A DNA stretch of 13,915 nt from an uncultured Holosporaceae bacterium (GTDB taxonomy: Bacteria; Pseudomonadota; Alphaproteobacteria; RUG11792), in the NCBI GenBank assembly GCA_947285985.1, contig CAMYPB010000020.1, positions 1 to 13,915 on the forward strand. The letters run 5' to 3'. The position numbers and the translations under genes were made by a program. The notes under the pieces were generated by a model. The model worked only from the letters and a program-made list of their open reading frames with translations. It ran no database searches and had not been told where the DNA came from. This document shows, in pieces, positions 6,598 through 12,433 of this stretch. Positions within the stretch are counted from its first letter, which is position 1, and every line of letters begins with the position of its first letter.

Positions 6598-8001
6598 TTA
6601 TTCACGGACTGCAACAACTGAACAACTTGTATTCAATTTCTGAGCGATTTCAATTGCTTGATTTCTCGAGTCATAGGGACCTATGAGGATCGCATGTTTT
6701 TTCTCTCTGTTTTTATCACGTACGGATTTTATAGAACATTCTTTCCCATCGATTTTATCGGAATATCGCGAGCGTATATTATTTATCTCACCTTGAAGAA
6801 CAGCCTTATTTTTATTTGAAGAAATTTTTATATAATATACCTTGTCATCGACGATAGCATATTCTTCATCATTGTTGTTAGGTGGAGTATTCGTTGAAAT
6901 ATTATCCTGATTAATATTGTTGTTATCATTATTATTATTTTGAACAATATTCTGTTTATTGTTCATATTGACATTATTATTTGTATTCTGCTCGGGAATA
7001 CTCTCTTCAACTCTCTCATTTTGATTTATGGAGGGGGTTTCTTGAGGGGGCAACAAAGTTATATCCTCGCTCGATGATTTTTTGTTGAGATTGCTTTTTC
7101 CCATCCTGTCGTATATCCTCTTGTCTTGATGAGGAACATTATTCGATGAATTTTGAGATTCATCAGGCAAAACTTTGAAGGAAGGGTTCTCAGGTTCAAT
7201 AATCGTCGGATTTTGACTCAAATTTTTTGGATTATTTTGAGAATCATTGTTGTTCCAATTGTATAAAATCCAAGATACACAAACCAAAGATATAAGACCT
7301 GCAAAAGTTAAGATAAATTTGTGCCAAATATTTTTAAAAGACATCCCATTTCGATTTGGAAGGAAACGTCTAGGATTATAGTCATCATTGTCATTGTTCC
7401 AATATTCTGAATCGTCATAATCTCGAAAATTGTTGTTATTTCGACTATTTCCATATCTTTGAAGGGGAGGGAGTTGTCTTTTTTGAAAACGAATCATTTT
7501 TTCGTCGATGAGTTCATTTCCAGGGGATGGACGTCTATTATTCATCGGATGTTGTGAGGAAAAATTCACGTTATCCCTCATATCACGTCTTGAATATCCC
7601 CTTGATGACGACGATGATGAATTTTCTCGACGAATATCTCGAGAGTTTCTATATTGTCTGAAATTTCTATCATCGTATACTTCATCAATATTGTCATCAT
7701 CATCATAATCGACATGTGAATTATCATAGTTTTGTTGATTATAATTCGCACCATTATTCATCGATACACGATCGTCATAATCATCGTTTTCCTGAGGAAT
7801 ATCGTCGTTATAATACTCATCTTCATAATCATTATCATAGACATCCTGTTGACGACGATTCGACGAAAAATTTTGATTACGTCTTAGATTATCTTGACTA
7901 CGCGAATTATAACCCGAATTATTGGACATAAAGACATCATCATATCTCAGGTATCCCGGTTTTTTCTCGTTATTCTTTCTCTTAAAATTTCCTGATATCA
8001 T
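6598..8001 (-). CDS. SPOR-domain membrane protein with long disordered regions
   Basis: A 467-residue single-pass inner-membrane protein. Residues 1-227 are predicted cytoplasmic and consist almost entirely of Asp, Asn, Tyr, Arg and Ser. A membrane helix spans about 228-247 (ILTFAGLISLVCVSWILY). Residues 250-380 are an Asn/Gln-rich periplasmic linker including runs of Asn. A SPOR domain occupies about 387-466 (VYYIKISS, HAILIGPYDSRNQAIEIAQKL). SPOR domains bind denuded glycan strands at septal peptidoglycan, so a division or cell-wall role is inferred. Alphaproteobacteria commonly have such a gene next to argS. It starts 35 bp after argS, with AAAGG about ten bases before the ATG. Trinucleotide-like AT-rich tracts near 6900-6975 encode the Asn runs and could vary in length. 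Confidence 0.88.
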   Translation of the reverse strand: MISGNFKRKNNEKKPGYLRYDDVFMSNNSGYNSRSQDNLRRNQNFSSNRRQQDVYDNDYEDEYYNDDIPQENDDYDDRVSMNNGANYNQQNYDNSHVDYDDDDNIDEVYDDRNFRQYRNSRDIRRENSSSSSSRGYSRRDMRDNVNFSSQHPMNNRRPSPGNELIDEKMIRFQKRQLPPLQRYGNSRNNNNFRDYDDSEYWNNDNDDYNPRRFLPNRNGMSFKNIWHKFILTFAGLISLVCVSWILYNWNNNDSQNNPKNLSQNPTIIEPENPSFKVLPDESQNSSNNVPHQDKRIYDRMGKSNLNKKSSSEDITLLPPQETPSINQNERVEESIPEQNTNNNVNMNNKQNIVQNNNNDNNNINQDNISTNTPPNNNDEEYAIVDDKVYYIKISSNKNKAVLQGEINNIRSRYSDKIDGKECSIKSVRDKNREKKHAILIGPYDSRNQAIEIAQKLNTSCSVVAVRE

Positions 8002-8036
8002 AATGTCATGCCTTTTCGATATATTATAACAAACAA

Positions 8037-9785
8037 CTATTTCATCTCTTCTATAGGGCTCACCCCAATAATATTAAACCCATCTGCTAATATAATTCTG
8101 GTTGCATTTAATAACGCAAGTCTAGCAAGAGTTGAATTTCTATCATTTTCATCTATAAATCGCAATGTCATATCATTTTTTCCCTTATTCCACAACGAAT
8201 GAAAACATGACGCAATTTCATGGAGGAAATGAGGAATTCTATGAGGTTCCAAAGAGTTGGCTGCAGACTGTATTTTCGAAGGCCACAGACTCAATTCTTT
8301 TATGAGATTGATTTCGGCTTCGTCTTTCAGTATAGATTTATCACAATTTCTCAATTCATCTTCTGTTATATTTGGAAATATTGTCTGAACATTTCGAAAT
8401 ACTGAGCATATTCTAGCGTATGCATACTGAATATAAAATATAGGATTTTCCATAGAAAATTCAACGGCCTTCACGAAATCGAAATCTATCATAACATCGT
8501 GATGTCTTGAAACCATCATAAATCTTGTTATATCCTTTCCAACGCGATTTACGACCTCTCGTAATGTTATGAAATTTCCCGCACGTTTCGACATACGTAT
8601 AGGTTTTCCATTCTCCAAGAAATTCACGAGTTGATATAATTGAATTTCTATATCGGCCTCTCCATTACTCAATGCTTTCACAACGGCCTTGAGTCGTTTG
8701 ACATATCCATTGTGATCCGCTCCAAGAATCCCAACCATATGTTTGAAACCACGTCGAATTTTATCGAGGTGATACGCGATATCCCCCGCGAAATACGTCC
8801 ACGATCCATCAGACTTTCGAATGGCTCTGTCTATATCATCCCCATATTTCGTTGATCGAAAGAGGGTTTGAGGACGTTCTTCCCAATCTTCAACTTCGAT
8901 TCCCTTTGGTTTTGGAATGATTCCATCATATATATCTCCGCATTCCGTCAGGATTCCAAGGGCTTCATCAACCATCTTGCGACGACATACATCCGCTTCA
9001 GATGTGTAGACATCCATCTCGATCCCCAATAATTTTAAATCGGATTTTATATTATCCAACATCTTTTCAACAGAATACTTTGCGAAAAAATCCAACCATT
9101 CGGATTCATCTTTATTTAAAAATTTATCTTGGTATGTTGCGACAAATTCTTCTGCTAAATCCTTGACGTATTCCCCGCAATACATATCCTCCGTGAAATC
9201 AGATTCCGAAATATTCGCACCTAAAACTTCCCTATATCTCAAATATAATGATCTTGCGAGAGATTTTATTTGATTTCCCTGATCATTTATATAGAACTCC
9301 TTCGTGACATTGTATCCTATTTTTTCGAGGAGTTTCACTATAACACTTCCAAAGACCGCGTTCCTCGCGTGACCTGTGTGAAGGGGACCCGTTGGATTTG
9401 CAGATACAAACTCAACGTTTATTTTCTCATTATTTTTTATATTCTGAAAACTATATGACTCCTTTTTGTCGAGAATAGAATCTATAACAGAATACCACGC
9501 ATTATTCGAGAGTCTCATATTTATAAATCCAGGTCCCGCAATCTCAGCAGATAAAATAAAATCATTTTCCATGAGAGAATCACAAATAGATTTTGCGAGT
9601 ATTTGAGGATTTGTCTTCAAGGATTTCGCGAAAACCATCGCAGCATTAGTATACAAATCTCCAACATTCGGATTGTTTGGAACATCTATTAATATCCTAT
9701 TCTCCAATAACTCAAAATCATCATTCGATACTTTCGAATAATTCCTCAATACTTGCGCTATAATTTGACGAAATAAATGAAACAC
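8037..9785 (-). CDS. argS: Arginyl-tRNA synthetase
   Basis: A class I aminoacyl-tRNA synthetase charging tRNA-Arg; a cognate tRNA-Arg(TCT) lies about 1 kb away. The 582 residues are the normal length. The HIGH signature is HTGH (136-139) in NPTGPLHTGHARNAVFG, and the KMSKS equivalent is MSKR (398-401) in GKPIRMSKRAGNF. The N-terminal Add1 domain (1-105, with GPGFINMRL) and the C-terminal anticodon-binding helices ending GVSPIEEM are present. The start is a GTG; AGGG (9798-9795) lies nine bases upstream, and the next internal Met is residue 50, too late for the family. It is preceded by dnaQ on the same strand (144-bp gap containing an isolated TTGACA at 9853-9848 without a well-spaced -10) and followed by the SPOR gene. 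Confidence 0.97.
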   Translation of the reverse strand: MFHLFRQIIAQVLRNYSKVSNDDFELLENRILIDVPNNPNVGDLYTNAAMVFAKSLKTNPQILAKSICDSLMENDFILSAEIAGPGFINMRLSNNAWYSVIDSILDKKESYSFQNIKNNEKINVEFVSANPTGPLHTGHARNAVFGSVIVKLLEKIGYNVTKEFYINDQGNQIKSLARSLYLRYREVLGANISESDFTEDMYCGEYVKDLAEEFVATYQDKFLNKDESEWLDFFAKYSVEKMLDNIKSDLKLLGIEMDVYTSEADVCRRKMVDEALGILTECGDIYDGIIPKPKGIEVEDWEERPQTLFRSTKYGDDIDRAIRKSDGSWTYFAGDIAYHLDKIRRGFKHMVGILGADHNGYVKRLKAVVKALSNGEADIEIQLYQLVNFLENGKPIRMSKRAGNFITLREVVNRVGKDITRFMMVSRHHDVMIDFDFVKAVEFSMENPIFYIQYAYARICSVFRNVQTIFPNITEDELRNCDKSILKDEAEINLIKELSLWPSKIQSAANSLEPHRIPHFLHEIASCFHSLWNKGKNDMTLRFIDENDRNSTLARLALLNATRIILADGFNIIGVSPIEEMK

Positions 9786-9794
9786 TATAATCTA

Positions 9795-9798
9795 CCCT
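9795..9798 (-). promoter_or_regulatory. Ribosome-binding site fixing the argS GTG start
   Basis: On the minus strand AGGG lies nine bases upstream of the GTG at 9785-9783. It supports the non-ATG start of argS. Confidence 0.55.
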
Positions 9799-9929
9799 GA
9801 ACTTGTATATAACAAAATATGATACACTTCCAAAATTTTACTCTATTTGTCAATATAATTCAATATCTATTGTATATCTCGAATGATGATCTTGAAATAA
9901 AACATAATATAAAGTAAGAATATTGTATT

Positions 9930-10625
9930 TTATTCATCTGTAGTTTTGAATTGATCCCATAATGGATTTTTTATTTTATTTTTTATAAATTCTAAATGAT
10001 TTTTTAATTCTAAATTGGAAGGAGAAAATGATCGATATGGTATATTTTTAGAATGTTTATATTCATTTTGTTCAACAATAGAACTATTCCCAAACATACT
10101 AAATATATCCTTTTGATTTATTTCAACAGACATTATATTGTATACTTCCGCAAGGAGGATAGAGTCGATCAATGCTCCGTGCTTCGTTCTTATAGTCTTG
10201 TCTATCGAAAATCTCTTACATAACGCGTCTAAAGTCGCGGGAGCACCTGGAAATTTCTGTTTGGCCATATAAAGAGTGTCGATAATCTCATTTTTCAAGG
10301 GCTCACGTCCACAAAGAGATAATTCATGATTCAAAAATCCAGTATCGAATTCTGCGTTGTGTATCACGAGTCTATCATTTCCTATGAATTCAATAAATTT
10401 ATCGACAATTTTATCGAAAGTATCAAACTGTTTCAAAAATTCATAACGTAAACCCGTTATATTCTCAGATGCGAGAGATAATTCACGTTCGGGATTTATA
10501 TATACATGAAATTCATTTCCCGTTGTTTTTTTGTTGATGATCTCAACGCATCCTATTTCAACGATCCTATCCCCTTCCTTATAGGATAATCCCGTCGTTT
10601 CAGTATCGAGTGCGATCTCTCTCAT
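9930..10625 (-). CDS. dnaQ: DNA polymerase III epsilon subunit (proofreading exonuclease)
   Basis: The 3'-5' DEDDh exonuclease that proofreads for the replicase. It has 231 residues from the ATG at 10625, the usual length. Exo I is ALDTETTGL with Asp7 and Glu9, Exo II is IHNAEFDTGFLN with Asp94, and Exo III is KHGALIDS with His149 and Asp154; all four metal ligands and the general base are present. After the nuclease domain, QKDIF (171-175) fits the clamp-binding consensus QL(S/D)LF. The C-terminal tail (about 180-231, ending near NPLWDQF) should contact the alpha subunit. The frame is open upstream to 10865, but that stretch is antisense to tRNA-Arg and is not coding. A weak AGG lies about seven bases before the chosen ATG. 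Confidence 0.94.
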   Translation of the reverse strand: MREIALDTETTGLSYKEGDRIVEIGCVEIINKKTTGNEFHVYINPERELSLASENITGLRYEFLKQFDTFDKIVDKFIEFIGNDRLVIHNAEFDTGFLNHELSLCGREPLKNEIIDTLYMAKQKFPGAPATLDALCKRFSIDKTIRTKHGALIDSILLAEVYNIMSVEINQKDIFSMFGNSSIVEQNEYKHSKNIPYRSFSPSNLELKNHLEFIKNKIKNPLWDQFKTTDE

Positions 10626-10684
10626 ATATAACCTATATTTCACATAATATTTAATCTTTTTATATCTTATCACAATTTTTTTCA

Positions 10685-10708
10685 TTTTGTGTATAGACAA
10701 ACACAAAA
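10685..10708. repeat. 8-bp perfect inverted repeat between dnaQ and tRNA-Arg
   Basis: TTTTGTGT (10685-10692) and ACACAAAA (10701-10708) are perfect inverted copies separated by eight bases. They lie in the 137-bp divergent gap upstream of both dnaQ and tRNA-Arg. It could be an operator or a chance AT-rich palindrome. Confidence 0.35.
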
Positions 10709-10762
10709 AAATATGATAATATATAATTATCTTTTGTATGTGGAAAGATAATCTATTGTTGC

Positions 10763-10839
10763 GCGCTCTTAGCTCAGCTGGATAGAGCAACAGCCTTCTA
10801 AGCTGTGGGTCGGGAGTTCGAATCTTCCAGGGCGCGCCA
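10763..10839 (+). tRNA. tRNA-Arg (anticodon TCT)
   Basis: The acceptor GCGCTCT (10763-10769) pairs with AGGGCGC (10829-10835) with one T-G wobble, followed by discriminator G and an encoded CCA (10837-10839). The anticodon stem ACAGC/GCTGT closes the loop CTTCTAA, giving TCT (10797-10799), which reads AGA/AGG. The D arm (AGCTCAGCTGGATAGAGC) and T loop (TTCGAAT) are canonical. The two extra bases GC at 10761-10762 repeat the first acceptor bases but do not belong to the mature tRNA. A GATAAT at 10747-10752 is suitably placed as a -10, but no good -35 was found. It is divergent from dnaQ. Confidence 0.96.
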
Positions 10840-10949
10840 TCTCGTTTTATATCGAATTTCATCATATATTCGTGTTTTAGATTATTGGATTTTTATTTAC
10901 AATACTGTGATTTTATTTCAATATTTTGTGTGAAGATATTATTTTTATG

Positions 10950-10978
10950 TTGACACACTCGTATAAATACACTATATT
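10950..10978 (+). promoter_or_regulatory. Sigma70-type promoter of the first exported-protein gene
   Basis: TTGACA (10950-10955), a 17-bp spacer and TATATT (10973-10978) are near-consensus. The predicted transcript start is near 10985, about 39 bases before the ATG at 11024. TGTGTGA at 10927-10933, 16 bp before the -35, also occurs before the promoter of the next gene. Confidence 0.7.
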
Positions 10979-11023
10979 TGATGTATTGATAATTTTTATT
11001 ACATTTATATTTGGAGAATATTT

Positions 11024-11671
11024 ATGAAAAAGGTTTTGTTATTGAGCATGATGTTAATTTCATCAGGATTTACTATGAATGATAGTGTCTTACAATCTGA
11101 ATTAAATGACGCAAGTTCTCAAAATTCTTCACAAATTGTGACATTTAAAGAAAGAAGACAGAGTTTCACATGTTGTTCAGGTGATGTGAACATAATTGAT
11201 GACTTACTGTCTCGTATTCAAAATGGAGAATATTTTTTGGACATAATAAAAGGAGCATACTATAAAGGTTATTCATCGGATTTTAATGGTAATAATTTTG
11301 TGGTGATATACAATGTTGATCTTGAAAGTAAGGCCAGGAATTTGGTATCAAGTTTGAAAACTTTTGTTGATAATGTGAAAGTTGATAGATCTTTTAGATG
11401 GTATACATATCGGGTTGATTTGCAAACGTATAATAAAAATCTTGTTAGCGCTAAGAATAATTTTGCAGTAGATTTTTGTAGGGTTAGAAATATAAGAGAA
11501 AATGTAGGCTATAATATTGGAAATGGGAATTATGTCATATTGCGTAATGCTAATCGCGAAATGATTCCTGGTTTTTGTTTAGATTATTTCAATGATTTAG
11601 TTTATATGATAGGGTATATAGAGAATTTAGTTGATGTTAATAATGATGAAAATATAATATCGGCTGTTTAG
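11024..11671 (+). CDS. Unrecognised exported protein A with CCxxD motif
   Basis: I do not recognise this 215-residue protein. It starts MKK and has a hydrophobic segment (about 4-17) typical of a signal peptide, so it is probably exported; the cleavage site is unclear. A low-complexity Ser/Gln/Asn segment (20-38) follows. Then comes FTCCSGDVNIIDDLL (48-62), a helix-like ESKARNLVSSLKTFVDNV (101-118), and NGNYVI (167-172). Four cysteines (50, 51, 152, 185) could form disulfides in an oxidising compartment. GGAG (11013-11016) lies seven bases before the ATG, and a strong promoter lies upstream. The next gene encodes a protein that shares the CC motif and the VSS(L/I)K helix in the same order, so the two may be diverged paralogues. 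No function can be assigned. Confidence 0.8.
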   Translation: MKKVLLLSMMLISSGFTMNDSVLQSELNDASSQNSSQIVTFKERRQSFTCCSGDVNIIDDLLSRIQNGEYFLDIIKGAYYKGYSSDFNGNNFVVIYNVDLESKARNLVSSLKTFVDNVKVDRSFRWYTYRVDLQTYNKNLVSAKNNFAVDFCRVRNIRENVGYNIGNGNYVILRNANREMIPGFCLDYFNDLVYMIGYIENLVDVNNDENIISAV

Positions 11672-11676
11672 TGATG

Positions 11677-11695
11677 TGTGTGATATTTTCACATA
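11677..11695. repeat. Imperfect palindrome before the second exported-protein promoter
   Basis: TGTGTGA (11677-11683) and TCACATA (11689-11695) form a seven-base-pair inverted repeat (one G-T) around TATTT. It begins six bases after the stop of protein A and abuts the -35 box at 11696. No T run follows it, which favours an operator over a terminator, but either is possible. Confidence 0.4.
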
Positions 11696-11724
11696 TTGAC
11701 ATAATATTCCATGAATATTAGAAT
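11696..11724 (+). promoter_or_regulatory. Sigma70-type promoter of the second exported-protein gene
   Basis: TTGACA (11696-11701), a 17-bp spacer and TAGAAT (11719-11724). The transcript start is predicted near 11731, beyond the first in-frame ATG at 11711, so translation must use the ATG at 11759. The leader would be about 28 bases, the same as for the Sel1-lnt unit. Confidence 0.7.
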
Positions 11725-11758
11725 AATAAATGAGGATTATTTTATTCATGGTTTATTT

Positions 11759-12382
11759 ATGAAGTATGTGAAAATATTGTCTTTGTGCTTGTTGATTCCA
11801 AATCTACACGTTGGATATACGAATGATCGTGATATTTCCAAGAAGGATTTTCCTGAAGCCATAACAGTTTCGTTCCCAAGATTTTCTCAATGTTGCAATT
11901 GTGATCTTGGATTTCAGGATATTATGGGGGAAGTCATTTCCAAGACATCACTCCTTCTTGAGCAGATGGATTCTATAGGGGTTGCTGATTTTGATGACAA
12001 GCTTATTCCTATATTCGAGGCCGTTCATAAAGAAGATTTGAAGGAAACGTTTTTGGGACAGCTCAAAAAATTGCAGAGTGATTCTATACTATCTAAGTCG
12101 TTGTTTTTTGAACATTATATTATGTCAAAGGACCTTCTAAAAAGCATAGTGTCGTCCATAAAGAGTCTGCATGATATAATGTTTGGTATGGATGTCCTAT
12201 CTGATTCATCGATATATTATTCAAATGGGACGTATCTTGCTCCTGTGTACAAGATGTTGGAAGGAAGCACTGTTAAGAAGAAAAATCTTGAATTTTCTGC
12301 GGCCGAATTGACAGCATTAAAAATGAGACTTGGACTTATCAACGGTCTGCTTCTTCCTATGTTGTCTCAGTTGGAAAAATAA
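11759..12382 (+). CDS. Unrecognised exported protein B with CCxxD motif
   Basis: I do not recognise this 207-residue protein. From the ATG at 11759 it opens with a signal peptide (MKYVK then a hydrophobic core to about residue 19). This start is preferred over the ATG at 11711 because of that and because the promoter start falls after 11711. The Shine-Dalgarno is poor: GAGG at 11732 is too far. RFSQCCNCDLGFQDI (41-55) can be laid ungapped on protein A's CCSGDVNIID. Further on, SKDLLKSIVSSIKSLHDIM (123-141) resembles A's SK..NLVSSLKTFVDNV, and NGTYL (156-160) resembles NGNYV. The rest looks largely alpha-helical. There is no lipobox: the Cys at residue 10 is preceded by Leu. Convergent with dnaE. 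Confidence 0.78.
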   Translation: MKYVKILSLCLLIPNLHVGYTNDRDISKKDFPEAITVSFPRFSQCCNCDLGFQDIMGEVISKTSLLLEQMDSIGVADFDDKLIPIFEAVHKEDLKETFLGQLKKLQSDSILSKSLFFEHYIMSKDLLKSIVSSIKSLHDIMFGMDVLSDSSIYYSNGTYLAPVYKMLEGSTVKKKNLEFSAAELTALKMRLGLINGLLLPMLSQLEK

Positions 12383-12398
12383 TACTAATTTATAGGGT

Positions 12399-12433
12399 GG
12401 GTATTGGCTTATTTTTTGTGATAGTCAATATCC
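12399..12433. terminator. Possible bidirectional terminator hairpin
   Basis: GGGTATTGGCT (12399-12409) pairs with AGTCAATATCC (12423-12433) in an 11-bp stem with two G-T wobbles around a 13-base loop. It fills the gap between the convergent protein B gene and dnaE and touches the dnaE stop codon. Neither side is followed by a T run; six T lie in the loop instead, so it is not a canonical intrinsic terminator. Confidence 0.35.

Noticed and set aside
10626..10865. Upstream extension of the dnaQ reading frame
   Set aside because: It is antisense to tRNA-Arg; the translated KIRTPDPQLRRLLLYPAELR type of peptide is a familiar artefact of reading a tRNA gene backwards. Exo I begins right after the ATG at 10625.
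11711..11758. Longer start for exported protein B
   Set aside because: The ATG at 11711 lies between the -35 and -10 boxes of the gene's promoter, so it would not be in the transcript.
11759..11800. Protein B as a lipoprotein
   Set aside because: The early Cys is preceded by Leu (LSLC); the lipobox needs Gly, Ala or Ser there.
10763..12432. Exported-gene pair as a mobile island inserted at tRNA-Arg
   Set aside because: No integrase, transposase or second copy of the tRNA 3' end was seen downstream.
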